Below, one piece after another: positions 1 to 7,552 of a DNA stretch of 64,000 bases. The first letter of the stretch is position 1. Each line of letters opens with the position of its first letter. Made by a program: the position numbers and the translations under genes. The notes beneath the pieces are model-generated. The model was not told where the DNA came from, made no database searches, and saw only the letters and a list, made by a program, of their open reading frames with translations. The stretch is from a virus: positions 62,001-126,000 of IMG/VR virus record IMGVR_UViG_3300025168_000034. The stretch is one strand, 5' to 3'.

Positions 1-346
1 ATCTCTCAGCGCCTACTGGACCATCCATTTCTCTTAATTGGATGATACCCTCATCATCTGCTTCTTGAAAATGAGTTAAGTATGGATCATCTTTTGCAAT
101 TACAACTGTATGATCAAACATATAATCCATCCACTCTTTAGGAGACATTCCATCAATCTTAGTATTGGATCTTTTCATTCCTCCAAAGTCCCATACCCAA
201 TTACGATGATCAAGATCACCCTCGAAGGTTACTTTAAACTCTATTGCATATCCATGTAAGAATCTGCAGTGTGTTGTTGTTGCTTGGTATTGACGAAATA
301 CTGTACTGAATCCGTCAAAGATTTTTGTTGATTGAAATTTAGGCAT
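1..346 (-). CDS. queD: QueD/6-pyruvoyl-tetrahydropterin synthase-like protein (3' end beyond window)
   Basis: Reading from the ATG at 346, 115 codons stay open to the window edge, so the C-terminus is missing. The start MPKFQSTKIFDGFSTVFRQY, the segment THCRFLHGYAIEFKVTFEG and the following W-x-x-DFG-x-M-K fit the PTPS/QueD fold, in which a Cys-x-x-x-HGH segment supplies the catalytic Cys and zinc-binding His. Family members make 6-carboxytetrahydropterin for preQ0/queuosine or pterins. Here the usual HGH reads HGY and the upstream AAH-type histidine is not obvious, so zinc binding or activity may be altered. The start overlaps the stop of the upstream gene by 8 nt. It is the last visible gene of an operon with a promoter at 982-1012. 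Family is fairly sure, activity is not. Confidence 0.7.
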   Translation of the reverse strand, partial: MPKFQSTKIFDGFSTVFRQYQATTTHCRFLHGYAIEFKVTFEGDLDHRNWVWDFGGMKRSNTKIDGMSPKEWMDYMFDHTVVIAKDDPYLTHFQEADDEGIIQLREMDGPVGAER

Positions 347-794
347 ATTGTTCTTTTGTTTGTTTACTTATACTACTATACAAAGAATAAAACGATTTTG
401 CACCTTTTGTGTCCTGATCAAACGCTTCGGATAAACACTTATCCCAAACATCTATCTCAAAGTAATCTATTAATGCTAACTTGAAATCGAGCAAAATGTT
501 TCCTTCTTCCCAGTTATAATCCTCCATCAGCTTATTATATCGCTTTCGATACCTACGCTCGATGTCTAGGTATCTGTGATCTTGTTCTGGGTTTGTGCCT
601 TTGTAGGATTCTACAAATGCTTTGAGCTCTCTGTCTCTTGTTTTAAACTCTTCCTCAGCTTGACGTTTGTAGTCAGACTCATCAAAGTCACCATGCTCGA
701 TCTGTTGTAAGATGAACGGTTTGAGTTTGTGAGCGTGTTTAGGATTTAGCTTCTTCTTTTTTGGATAACGTCTCCACCAATAAAATCTACTCAT
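339..794 (-). CDS. hypothetical protein, 151 aa
   Basis: I do not recognise this protein. It is highly charged with many Lys, Arg and Glu. It opens with a basic aromatic stretch (MSRFYWWRRYPKKKK) and has a central helical, probably coiled region (EEEFKTRDRELKAF; YLDIERRYRKRYNKLMEDY). No signal peptide or membrane segment is visible. It overlaps the gene before it and queD after it by 8 nt each, so the three appear translationally coupled and share the early-type promoter at 982-1012. A role in early host takeover or in the queD pathway is possible, but nothing in the sequence decides it. Confidence 0.7.
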   Translation of the reverse strand: MSRFYWWRRYPKKKKLNPKHAHKLKPFILQQIEHGDFDESDYKRQAEEEFKTRDRELKAFVESYKGTNPEQDHRYLDIERRYRKRYNKLMEDYNWEEGNILLDFKLALIDYFEIDVWDKCLSEAFDQDTKGAKSFYSLYSSISKQTKEQYA

Positions 795-978
795 ATTCTT
801 CTATTATTTCAGCGTCTTGTATATGTTCACAGAAGTATAGTTTTCCCTCCTTGCGCAATACTAGATTGCACAGCAAATGTTCTTTCATTTCTACTGATGG
901 AAAGTCGGGGTGATCAGTGAACTTTCGCTTCACTATATATAGTTCCCCTTTATAGTTTATAACCTCTTTATTAAACAT
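787..978 (-). CDS. small hypothetical protein, 63 aa, first gene of early operon
   Basis: This small acidic protein looks mostly beta-stranded, with an alternating pattern (YKGELYIVKRKF, CNLVLRKEGKLYFCEH), as in small SH3- or ubiquitin-like folds. No family is recognised. It has two Cys but no CxxC. Its ATG lies only 3 nt after a TATATTTA box, so the mRNA may start at the initiation codon itself. The gene overlaps the following 151-aa gene by 8 nt. Its position at the head of an early-type operon suggests an early function. Confidence 0.7.
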   Translation of the reverse strand: MFNKEVINYKGELYIVKRKFTDHPDFPSVEMKEHLLCNLVLRKEGKLYFCEHIQDAEIIEEYE

Positions 979-981
979 ACC

Positions 982-1012
982 TAAATATACGGAATATTTA
1001 TTAGTAATCCAA
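982..1012 (-). promoter_or_regulatory. early-type promoter, TTG-N20-TATATTTA
   Basis: On the minus strand TTG (complement of 1010-1012) is followed by exactly 20 nt and TATATTTA (complement of 982-989). It also reads as TTGGAT-N17-TATATT preceded by CCG. The architecture matches four other boxes in this window and resembles the Bacteroidota -33 TTG / -7 TAnnTTTG promoter. The ATG of the first operon gene follows after 3 nt. Confidence 0.7.
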
Positions 1013-1016
1013 CTTA

Positions 1017-2381
1017 TTATTCTTCTTTAGATACCTCAGACTCCTTTTGTGGTGCCGCTTTGTATTCTATACGTGGTAACAAGTTACTCGAAAGATTAAA
1101 TACTTCAAAGCCACACTCCTGACTCCACAGATAATCAACTATATCGTTTATGCTTCCTTTTGCGTATATATAATCTCCATTGCTTGGTGCATCTTTTTTT
1201 CCAGCGTCACACGCTATAAAGCCTACAAATTTACTCTTTAAGCCATTGTAGTACTTGATTAAGTTTCCAAGACCCCAATACCTATTAACTTCTAACGGAT
1301 CTTTCCAGTTACATGTTATGTTTGATGGTGGTATCAAATTTGTAGCTTTCATCATGTCAACAACCAAAGCTTCAACCTCAGCTTCATTTCCATCTTCAGC
1401 AGCTTTAGCCAATGCAAAGGGAGCTGTTAATGATTTATCATTGTACATTATTCTAGTACCCTCCTCCAACGCATCTTCTTGCACTTTTCCACCGCTAACA
1501 GTAATGCCAATTTCGTTCAATCTTTTAATAAAATCCTGATTCGTAATGAGATTGACTCCTCCTGATGCTCCCAGCCTTGCACTCCATCCTTTAACTTCGA
1601 GTTCTCCAACTTTGTCAAGCTCTAAATCACCAGCTCCTTTTGGCTTTCTTATGTTTTGATACAATAAAGCCATCATAATCTCAGCCATTCCAACCCCTTT
1701 TACGCCCTCATCTTGTCCAGTATATTTAGACAATATATCGACCAACTCGTCAGTCATTCCAGTTTCCGCAAGGTCTTTTTTGAAGTTACCATAGTGGGAC
1801 TCTGGATTAAAATATTCTTGTTCACCCTTTCCTTTCTTATCTAAATAAGAAATAAATTTACTATACACGGAAGATGGTAGAGCTTTTAACATTTCTTGGA
1901 TTTCTAAGGATATCTTTTTTGGCATGTTGTAAACTACATTACCTTTCTTATCTATTTTCTCTTTAAATCCAGTTAGTTTAAATGTCTTTTTGAGTGGATC
2001 ATATAGAGTAAATGCTTGAAGGTCTTGATGTAATCTATACAACTTTCCTTTAATATCATCTTCTATTTCTGGATCAAGAGAACCATCGTCCAACTGAACA
2101 CTAAGTGCTTTAACTGCTTTTAATCTGTCCTTGAAAACTTTTTCAACATCAGCAGCGGTTATTGAGTCTTTGTCTACTTCATTAATCACACTATGCTTAA
2201 TCACATCCGATACTGGAGTCTTGCTTTTTACAAAGCTAGGCATCTCATTGATACCATTCTCTTTAAGTATCTCATGTAACACTTTTAATTCACTTGGTTC
2301 AGTAAACTTGCCATCCTCCATTGTAGGATAACCTTTCTTGAGTCTATATGACCACTCTAGTAGTATGTCATTTATTTCCAT
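1017..2381 (-). CDS. PD-(D/E)XK-like protein, 454 aa
   Basis: The N-terminal half is helical and charged with no recognised domain. Around residues 230-270 there is GVGMAEIMMALLYQN, then GAGDLEL, then GELEVKGWSARLG. That is a helix followed by Asp...(x)n...Glu-x-Lys, the core pattern of the PD-(D/E)XK nuclease superfamily. T4-like phages of marine bacteria often carry similar uncharacterised proteins; this comparison is from general knowledge and was not searched. A C-terminal segment (NRYWGLGNLIKYYNGLKSKFVGFIACDAGKKDAP) looks like a compact second domain. The first 13 codons are repeated almost exactly at 3544-3588, marking the edge of a tandem cassette. A nuclease or DNA-binding role is inference. 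Confidence 0.65.
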   Translation of the reverse strand: MEINDILLEWSYRLKKGYPTMEDGKFTEPSELKVLHEILKENGINEMPSFVKSKTPVSDVIKHSVINEVDKDSITAADVEKVFKDRLKAVKALSVQLDDGSLDPEIEDDIKGKLYRLHQDLQAFTLYDPLKKTFKLTGFKEKIDKKGNVVYNMPKKISLEIQEMLKALPSSVYSKFISYLDKKGKGEQEYFNPESHYGNFKKDLAETGMTDELVDILSKYTGQDEGVKGVGMAEIMMALLYQNIRKPKGAGDLELDKVGELEVKGWSARLGASGGVNLITNQDFIKRLNEIGITVSGGKVQEDALEEGTRIMYNDKSLTAPFALAKAAEDGNEAEVEALVVDMMKATNLIPPSNITCNWKDPLEVNRYWGLGNLIKYYNGLKSKFVGFIACDAGKKDAPSNGDYIYAKGSINDIVDYLWSQECGFEVFNLSSNLLPRIEYKAAPQKESEVSKEE

Positions 2382-2392
2382 AACTGTTTTTT
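2337..2392 (-). repeat. direct repeat copy A1 (cassette right edge)
   Basis: About 56 bases match 3544-3599 with roughly five mismatches. This copy spans the end of the 385-aa gene and the first 13 codons of the 454-aa gene (MEINDILLEWSYR). The match stops abruptly on both sides. Confidence 0.85.
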
Positions 2393-3529
2393 AACTTTCG
2401 TTAGTTGTTCAAAGATTGATTCGTTAAGACTATTTTTATACTCTGAGAAAAACTCTCCTAGATCGTCTGAATATTTTTTGTTGTTTATGATGTTAGAAAC
2501 TATGTCATCCATGTCTAGGTCCATCGGATCTAAATTCATACCATCACCATAGTCTGCAATAAGATCTTCTCGAGTAGCTCCTCCCATCTCTAAGGTGTCA
2601 ACTAACCATTTTTCAAACTCTCCTTTTAAGGTTGCATCCTTTTTAAGCTCCTTTGCTGCTTGTTTTCCATCTATGCTTACTGATTTTTGTTTACCTTTTG
2701 GTGGAGTTTTGGCTAGGTGTTTAGCAAAATCATCACTCATAGCTAACTCTACCCACGCATCAAAAACCGCTTCATACGCTTTTAATAGCTCTGCTGCTGC
2801 TTGGTCACCCTTTGCATCCATTAACTTTTTGAAGTCTGATACCCAACTCGTCTCATCGTCAAGCTTCCATGTTGAAGCCTCTGAACCTCCTTGTGAGTTT
2901 ATTACATAAAGACATAAGAGATTGTAGTCGTCAATTCCGTACTTGGCACTTTTCACATCTCCCTTGAGTGTTTCGACAGTCCATTCTAAGTCACGATTTA
3001 ACTTCCTGTGGGACGGAACTTTTTTATTATAAACTTCTGATGATGCATCGGCATAGTTGTACCAAGGTTGCTTAAAAGGATCCATCATGCCGGCACTTGT
3101 TCCTATCTCAGAGCGATTATCAAGACCCTTCAAACCTGGACTACTGAAAGCTTGTGCTAATTGTTCTGCTGTTTTCCGGCCATACTGCTGAGAATTATAT
3201 CGGCTCACCCAAGCATAAATAGCAGACCCTCCAGGAGGAGTGTACATAAAAAACGTATTATATGCTATGGCGTTTGCAAACTCATCCTTACTCACTGCCA
3301 ACTCTCCAGAGATTTTAGAATTAGAAAGCTGGGATGCGGCTGCTTGCTTGAATGTCGATTCGTTCTTCTCAGCGTACTTTTTTATTATCTTTCTCAGATT
3401 GTCATTATCATAGTCATAAGGTTCGCCCAACTCTTCCATCCTCTCTACATAAGCTGAGTAATCAGTTGCTTCATTAAGCGGACTACGAAGTCCTGCGACT
3501 TCCATTAATCGTTTTCTATTCAGTTTCAT
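2372..3529 (-). CDS. putative internal virion protein, 385 aa, with capsid-targeting-like leader
   Basis: It starts MKLNRKRLMEVAGL, nearly the same as the neighbouring 198-aa protein. The leader contains L-M-E and, after residue 15, P-L-N-E-A. Both fit the L/I-x-E cleavage rule of T4-type prohead proteases. The remainder has no family I recognise; it contains AIAYNTFFMYTPPGGSAIYAW and a helical C-terminus. The end overlaps the start of the 454-aa gene by 10 nt. The flanking DNA is duplicated on both sides, so this gene occupies one of two tandem cassettes. I infer packaging in the head from the leader only. Confidence 0.65.
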   Translation of the reverse strand: MKLNRKRLMEVAGLRSPLNEATDYSAYVERMEELGEPYDYDNDNLRKIIKKYAEKNESTFKQAAASQLSNSKISGELAVSKDEFANAIAYNTFFMYTPPGGSAIYAWVSRYNSQQYGRKTAEQLAQAFSSPGLKGLDNRSEIGTSAGMMDPFKQPWYNYADASSEVYNKKVPSHRKLNRDLEWTVETLKGDVKSAKYGIDDYNLLCLYVINSQGGSEASTWKLDDETSWVSDFKKLMDAKGDQAAAELLKAYEAVFDAWVELAMSDDFAKHLAKTPPKGKQKSVSIDGKQAAKELKKDATLKGEFEKWLVDTLEMGGATREDLIADYGDGMNLDPMDLDMDDIVSNIINNKKYSDDLGEFFSEYKNSLNESIFEQLTKVKKQLWK

Positions 3530-3546
3530 TTTTTTCTATTTGTCTT
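3492..3546 (-). repeat. direct repeat copy B1 (cassette left edge)
   Basis: About 52 bases closely match 4150-4204, with few mismatches. This copy covers the untranslated run before, and the first codons of, the 385-aa gene (MKLNRKRLME). The identical core on the minus strand is ACAAATAGAAAAAAATGAAA. Confidence 0.85.
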
Positions 3547-3588
3547 GATTCTATATGACCACTCTAGTAATATGTCATTTATCTCCAT
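3526..3588 (-). pseudogene. orphan 20-codon copy of the 454-aa gene start
   Basis: The reading frame is MEINDILLEWSYRIKTNRKK then TGA. The first 13 residues equal the start of the 454-aa protein; the rest comes from the next repeat. Its TGA overlaps the ATG of the 385-aa gene as ATGA. It starts 3 nt before the end of the 198-aa gene. It looks like a by-product of cassette duplication, though it could still be translated and couple the neighbouring genes. Confidence 0.75.
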
Positions 3589-3599
3589 AACTATCTTTT
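3544..3599 (-). repeat. direct repeat copy A2
   Basis: This is the second copy of the 2337-2392 sequence. It joins the stop of the 198-aa gene to the orphan ORF and runs directly into repeat B1. Confidence 0.85.
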
Positions 3600-4187
3600 A
3601 TAAATACCTTTTCTGTGTTGGAAGTTTTTACCTTTTTGTTTCCATGTAGAATACGTATGCGCATCCTTATCTCCCATATTAATTGCATACCTTCTCCACT
3701 CATTCTCCTCGGATGTCTCGCCCTCTTGGTCTTTTCGTCCTCGTGTGAGAGGTGCATCCCTTCGATACTGAGCATTGAAAGGCGCTTCTGGTGGTCGATC
3801 ATATGTTTTCATGTACTCTGGGTGATTAGGATCTACACTTATATAGGCTTTACCGGGTGGTAAACCTGCTTGCTTAACTTCTACTGCTTTAGTAGCTTTT
3901 TTTATATTCAACGATGGGTCTTTAATTTTTAGATAAGCAATCAATTGATTAAACCACTGGTTCTCCTCCTCATCATTAGATGCCCAATCTTTAGCTTCTA
4001 AGCTCGCTATAACGTCAGCTGGTTGAGCTGATCCGTCTTCCATTGCTTTATCTGCTGCTTTTTCGTTAAACGCATCTGGATCAATGTCTAGTAGGTTCTC
4101 AATCACACCGTACCCTGCGTCTTTGTTTGCTGCTTCAGTTACTGGCAATCCTGCCATCTCCATTAATCTTTTTCTAGTTAGTTTCAT
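3591..4187 (-). CDS. putative internal virion protein, 198 aa, with capsid-targeting-like leader
   Basis: It starts MKLTRKRLMEMAGLPVTEAA, a sister of the MKLNRKRLMEVAGL leader of the 385-aa gene. It contains L-M-E and V-T-E, possible prohead-protease sites. Downstream of the leader the two proteins are not obviously alike. This one is acidic in the middle and ends in a basic, aromatic tail (TYSTWKQKGKNFQHRKGIYKR, shown here in part). No catalytic motif is recognised. It overlaps the end of the peptidoglycan-binding gene by 14 nt. Function is unknown; packaging is an inference from the leader. Confidence 0.65.
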   Translation of the reverse strand: MKLTRKRLMEMAGLPVTEAANKDAGYGVIENLLDIDPDAFNEKAADKAMEDGSAQPADVIASLEAKDWASNDEEENQWFNQLIAYLKIKDPSLNIKKATKAVEVKQAGLPPGKAYISVDPNHPEYMKTYDRPPEAPFNAQYRRDAPLTRGRKDQEGETSEENEWRRYAINMGDKDAHTYSTWKQKGKNFQHRKGIYKR

Positions 4188-4204
4188 TTTTTTCTATTTG
4201 TGAT
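4150..4204 (-). repeat. direct repeat copy B2
   Basis: This is the second copy of the 3492-3546 sequence. It covers the end of the peptidoglycan-binding gene and the MKLTRKRLME leader. Confidence 0.85.
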
Positions 4205-4497
4205 GACTTAGGTGGCATCTTCTTTGGAGCTGGCTTTGATTTTGCAGCTTCTTTTTTATTTTTGATCGTTTCCCAATCTGGAGTGTCATGTACTTCTTTA
4301 AACATTACCTTTTTAGGTGGAAACAATGCATTGTATGTTTCGTCGTTTACTTCAGCAGTTTGGTGTAATCCATTCTGCTTTTGAAATTCCAACACCTTTC
4401 TTTGTGTTGCTGTATCCCATACTCCGGTGATCATTGCACCGACTCTTTCTTGTATTTGTCTTACGACAGCTCCTGATGATCCTCTTCTTATTAACAT
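4174..4497 (-). CDS. peptidoglycan-binding-domain protein
   Basis: Residues 1-50 from the chosen start fit the PG_binding_1 fold: MLIRRGSSGAVVRQIQERVG, then TGVWDTATQRKVLEFQKQNGL. This is the usual G-x-x-V-x-x-[LI]-Q ... TG-x-[FW]-x-x-x-T ... V-x-x-FQ pattern. The domain binds cell-wall peptidoglycan in lysins and tail proteins. The C-terminal half is Lys/Pro-rich and carries no visible catalytic domain. I chose 4497 over an in-frame ATG at 4527 because it follows the upstream stop by 1 nt and starts right at the domain. It may assist wall penetration or lysis together with a partner enzyme; no partner is next to it. Confidence 0.7.
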   Translation of the reverse strand: MLIRRGSSGAVVRQIQERVGAMITGVWDTATQRKVLEFQKQNGLHQTAEVNDETYNALFPPKKVMFKEVHDTPDWETIKNKKEAAKSKPAPKKMPPKSSQIEKNETN

Positions 4498-4498
4498 A

Positions 4499-5275
4499 TT
4501 AGTAACTATTAAGTTGTTTATAGCCAAGTATTCTAGTTGGCTTCATTATTATTTCATTCCATAATTGTGTTGCATCACCACTACAATCTTCTAGTGAGGT
4601 GCACAAATTGTCTTGCTCCCCTGGATACGCTAATCGTTCCATGCTTGCTGCTTTGTTGTTGTTGTCAGTTACGACACTCTTTACATCACTTCTAAATGCT
4701 GCAACTAGATCTCCTTCTAACTTCAATACCACATTGCTTGCTTTCTTGAAGAATGGCTTCCACTGCTTGGTAAAAGTACTCACATCATACGAATCACCTT
4801 CTTCAATACGTTGCTGAAGTCTTTGCATATTCTCTAATGTGGTAAATCTTTTTGTCACAACTTTATGTGTAGTAGATCCATATAGCGATTGTGTAAACTC
4901 TTCGTCTAACAGCACAAATGGCTCTATATCAAATCGCGAATAAAAGTACGCAATTTTAATCTGGTCAATGTTTGGAAAGTAAGGAGAAAACTCTTTTCGT
5001 AATCCCCACACCTTATGGTTTACAAAGTCTTCAATAAAGTCAAGAACATTTTTACGAGTCACTTGTGGTGCAAATCTCTTAACCTCTATGTTAAGCTGAA
5101 AGCTAAACCACTTCGATACGAGCATTGCAAGTCTTGGATCACTCTTAATCTGACCACCTCTTGTGTCTTGTCCTTTTTGTTGTAAGGCCAAAAACTCACG
5201 AGCAATATCTTCCCATTGCTGTATTGTTGCAAAGCAACTTTCGGGGTGCATATGTCCTTGTAATTGTAAAGCCAT
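4499..5275 (-). CDS. hypothetical protein, 258 aa
   Basis: No family is recognised. The protein is soluble and mostly helical, with aromatic clusters (KVWGLRKEFSPYFPNIDQIK) and a C-terminal stretch holding two Cys (NLCTSLEDCSGDATQLWNEI). It is the first gene after the CTATTTATA box at 5280-5288, which ends 4 nt before the ATG. It leads a run with the peptidoglycan-binding protein and the two leader-bearing proteins, so a structural or internal virion role is likely. That is context only. Confidence 0.65.
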   Translation of the reverse strand: MALQLQGHMHPESCFATIQQWEDIAREFLALQQKGQDTRGGQIKSDPRLAMLVSKWFSFQLNIEVKRFAPQVTRKNVLDFIEDFVNHKVWGLRKEFSPYFPNIDQIKIAYFYSRFDIEPFVLLDEEFTQSLYGSTTHKVVTKRFTTLENMQRLQQRIEEGDSYDVSTFTKQWKPFFKKASNVVLKLEGDLVAAFRSDVKSVVTDNNNKAASMERLAYPGEQDNLCTSLEDCSGDATQLWNEIIMKPTRILGYKQLNSY

Positions 5276-5279
5276 TTAA

Positions 5280-5288
5280 TATAAATAG
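5280..5288 (-). promoter_or_regulatory. late-type box CTATTTATA
   Basis: CTATTTATA on the minus strand ends 4 nt before the ATG at 5275. It belongs to the virion-gene class of boxes found throughout the window. Confidence 0.6.
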
Positions 5289-5304
5289 TTCTCAGATAAT
5301 AAAA

Positions 5305-5325
5305 AGCAGGCCTAAATGGCCTGCT
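5305..5325 (-). terminator. rho-independent terminator
   Basis: On the minus strand AGCAGGCC, loop ATTTA and GGCCTGCT form a perfect 8-bp stem followed by TTTTATT. It ends the nrdJ unit after the small membrane gene. Confidence 0.9.
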
Positions 5326-5346
5326 CTTGTTGTTTTGGAATTTTTG

Positions 5347-5502
5347 TTACGCTTTAAAGGCTAGCATGAATTCTCTTGCTCCAATACCAAATGCAATACC
5401 TGCATAAAGTATCTCTCCCTTAATCAACAACGCAGCACCAACAGCTCCTGCAAGAGCAGCCTTGAACCACGATGAATTAACGATCGCTTTTACTTTTTCC
5501 AT
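5347..5502 (-). CDS. small membrane protein, 51 aa
   Basis: From the ATG at 5502 the protein reads MEKVKAIVNSSWFKAALAGA and continues through hydrophobic, glycine-rich stretches (GAVGAALLI; LYAGIAFGIGA), enough for one long or two short membrane helices. An upstream ATG at 5538 would add 12 residues. I prefer 5502 because it reduces overlap with the preceding 43-aa ORF. A small holin-like or membrane-anchor role is possible, but there are no diagnostic residues. The gene is followed directly by a strong terminator. Confidence 0.6.
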   Translation of the reverse strand: MEKVKAIVNSSWFKAALAGAVGAALLIKGEILYAGIAFGIGAREFMLAFKA

Positions 5503-5608
5503 TTTTCTGGGTTTTAGGCAGATTTTTTTGATCTGCACGGTTTATATTCTTCTTTGCTTTTGGTGTATGTTCTTTGACATATAAGTCGTATATCCAGTCT
5601 TTCATCAT
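5477..5608 (-). CDS. small basic protein, 43 aa, coupled to nrdJ
   Basis: This short frame begins inside the nrdJ stop: the reductase ends AAA-TGA and the next ATG overlaps that TGA as ATGA. It reads MMKDWIYDLYVKEHTPKAKK and ends KSKSDR-TAA. It is aromatic at the N-terminus and basic at the C-terminus. The tight coupling, lysine-rich composition and absence of another gene in this gap support it as real. Function is unknown. Confidence 0.55.
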   Translation of the reverse strand: MMKDWIYDLYVKEHTPKAKKNINRADQKNLPKTQKNGKSKSDR

Positions 5609-7461
5609 TTTACTTCACATGCTCCGCCTGCGCAAGCAATCTCTCCTTTTAGATCTGTTTCATCATCCGACTCTACAACTTGAGTTAAGTCTATATCTGT
5701 CAATACAGCCATCATCTCATTATACTTTTCTTCAGTAATATCTTCAAAAGGTGCTTGAGTGTATGTTCCTCCATCATACGGAAGTACAGATAGGCCACTG
5801 TAGTGGTTTTTATTCTCCCACATCCATTCACCAGCTAATTCCCAATCCTCTTCTTTTAAAGAAACGGTAGCTGATACATTGTGTGCATTATTACCTCCTC
5901 TGTGTCCAGGCTTAATCCATTGCTGATGCACTTGTTTGATTCTTTCTAATAACTGGAACGGTGATTCTGTTCTTAGGATTGCTCCTTCTGGCGCCTTTTG
6001 CGGTACTGAAATTACAGCTGTATCATGAGGTCTGAAGTATTCATCTTCTACTAAAGCAGGACATGCTTTTACTAGATAGTTGTATATAGCTTCGTTCTTT
6101 CCAACTCTCATTCTTCTTACATAGAAGTCGTTGTGCCATGCGTGAATTCCTGAGGACGTTCCCAGTGTTAATGATGTTGTTCCTGCAGGCTTTACTGTTG
6201 TGCATCTTGCAGATTTTTTAATGTTGATCAACTCTGCTACTCTTTGATTTTCTTCTTTAACAAGTTTTGCTGCGGATTTCATATCATATCCCAATACAGT
6301 ACCAGATCCAATTCCTGTCATTGATACTCCTATCAAAGCATCTTTCTCAGTTGTTCTTTGCCATATTGGTCGTAGGTAATGAAATTCTGTATATCCAGCT
6401 TGTAGTGTGCCAATGAGTGCTGCAGCTTTTACTCTTGCTTCAAAATCCTCTTGATCTACAATATTGGATACATTCACTTCACATAGGTTGCAGAATTGAA
6501 ATGGTCTTAGTGCAATCTCACAACATGGATTAGTTCCCCAATCCTTATCGTTAGATAGATAGATTCCAGGCTCACCTGCTCCACTAAGCTTTGTACGCTC
6601 CCAAAGATCCATAAACACATCCTTAGTAATCTTATGTCTCATCAAGCATGCTGAGTTGTTTGCTCTACCTCTTTGAGGATTGGTTTCCCACCAGTTACCT
6701 GACTTACATCCCATCATAGCATTGTCGTCAGTGCTAAACAAGCTGATAAGAGCCGCTCTTCTAATACCACCTGCTAGTACCGCATCTGCAATATGACACA
6801 CAATATCATGTACTTCAATTGGTTGTAATTGATCTCCATTTTGTTTTGCATCTAAGATACCTCTAACCTTTATCAAACACTCTTTCAATGGTTGAGGTCC
6901 TGGAGCCTTTCCTCCTGACGTTACTAGTCTTGCTCCTTTTGGTCTAATATCAGAGAAGTCAAACTGTAATGTTGATCCGCTATTAAAATAGTTTTTCATA
7001 AGAACCTTTACTGCATCTGCCCATCCTTCAATTGAATCTGCAATTACAAACCTTCTTTTTCTGTCTGGATTTGGTTTGTGTATTTCTGGTAGCTTTTCTA
7101 TGTGGTGTTTTTGTACAGAGTATCCAACTCCGGTTCCTCCTAGTAATAGGAACATTGTTTCACCGAATGCCCTTACGTCATCGATTGGTAGATAGGCACA
7201 ATTGTAAACTCGGTTAGGAGATATCTCAATTGGCTTTCCTGCAAACTGCATAGAACGCATTGATGGTAGAATTTTTTTGTCATAAACAAACTTATACGCT
7301 GCATCAATGTCCTTTGTGAGGTCTGGATACTTTTTTAAATGCATTGCTTTGTTTCTGGTAACAAGCTCTTCCCACGTTTCACGTCTCTGCAACTCAGGAA
7401 GGTATTTGGCGTATTTTGTGAAGACAGTGATGTCACTCAAGATCTGATTAGATTTTGTCAT
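5605..7461 (-). CDS. nrdJ: adenosylcobalamin-dependent ribonucleotide reductase (class II)
   Basis: The 618-aa protein carries reductase signatures: LPSMRSMQFAGKP, VYNCAYLPID (substrate-proximal Cys), GGTGVGYSVQ, the active-site block NPCCEIALRPFQFCNLCEVN, and PAGTTS. The C-terminus CAGGACEVK supplies the redox-shuttle Cys pair. There is no ATP-cone at the N-terminus and no NrdB-like partner nearby, which fits monomeric class II RTPR enzymes that use vitamin B12. The role is dNTP production for phage replication, and it depends on host or environmental cobalamin. It is expressed from two upstream boxes at 7478-7526 and coupled to a 43-aa ORF. Confidence 0.9.
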   Translation of the reverse strand: MTKSNQILSDITVFTKYAKYLPELQRRETWEELVTRNKAMHLKKYPDLTKDIDAAYKFVYDKKILPSMRSMQFAGKPIEISPNRVYNCAYLPIDDVRAFGETMFLLLGGTGVGYSVQKHHIEKLPEIHKPNPDRKRRFVIADSIEGWADAVKVLMKNYFNSGSTLQFDFSDIRPKGARLVTSGGKAPGPQPLKECLIKVRGILDAKQNGDQLQPIEVHDIVCHIADAVLAGGIRRAALISLFSTDDNAMMGCKSGNWWETNPQRGRANNSACLMRHKITKDVFMDLWERTKLSGAGEPGIYLSNDKDWGTNPCCEIALRPFQFCNLCEVNVSNIVDQEDFEARVKAAALIGTLQAGYTEFHYLRPIWQRTTEKDALIGVSMTGIGSGTVLGYDMKSAAKLVKEENQRVAELINIKKSARCTTVKPAGTTSLTLGTSSGIHAWHNDFYVRRMRVGKNEAIYNYLVKACPALVEDEYFRPHDTAVISVPQKAPEGAILRTESPFQLLERIKQVHQQWIKPGHRGGNNAHNVSATVSLKEEDWELAGEWMWENKNHYSGLSVLPYDGGTYTQAPFEDITEEKYNEMMAVLTDIDLTQVVESDDETDLKGEIACAGGACEVK

Positions 7462-7477
7462 GGTGTAAATTGATTTT

Positions 7478-7526
7478 TATAAATAATTAATAGTAGTTTG
7501 TAATCGGCCGCTATGGCTATAAATAG
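7478..7526 (-). promoter_or_regulatory. two late-type boxes upstream of nrdJ
   Basis: TTATTTATA (7478-7486) and CTATTTATA (7518-7526) lie on the minus strand in the 91-nt gap before nrdJ. Their distances to the ATG are 16 and 56 nt. No TTG-N20-TAnnTTTA early box is seen here. Confidence 0.5.
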
Positions 7527-7552
7527 GCGTTTTGTCCATTGAAATCGTCGTT

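Noticed and set aside
3575-3802. 75-codon minus-strand frame starting in the 198-aa gene
   Set aside because: It lies almost wholly inside the 198-aa gene in another frame and has no start context.
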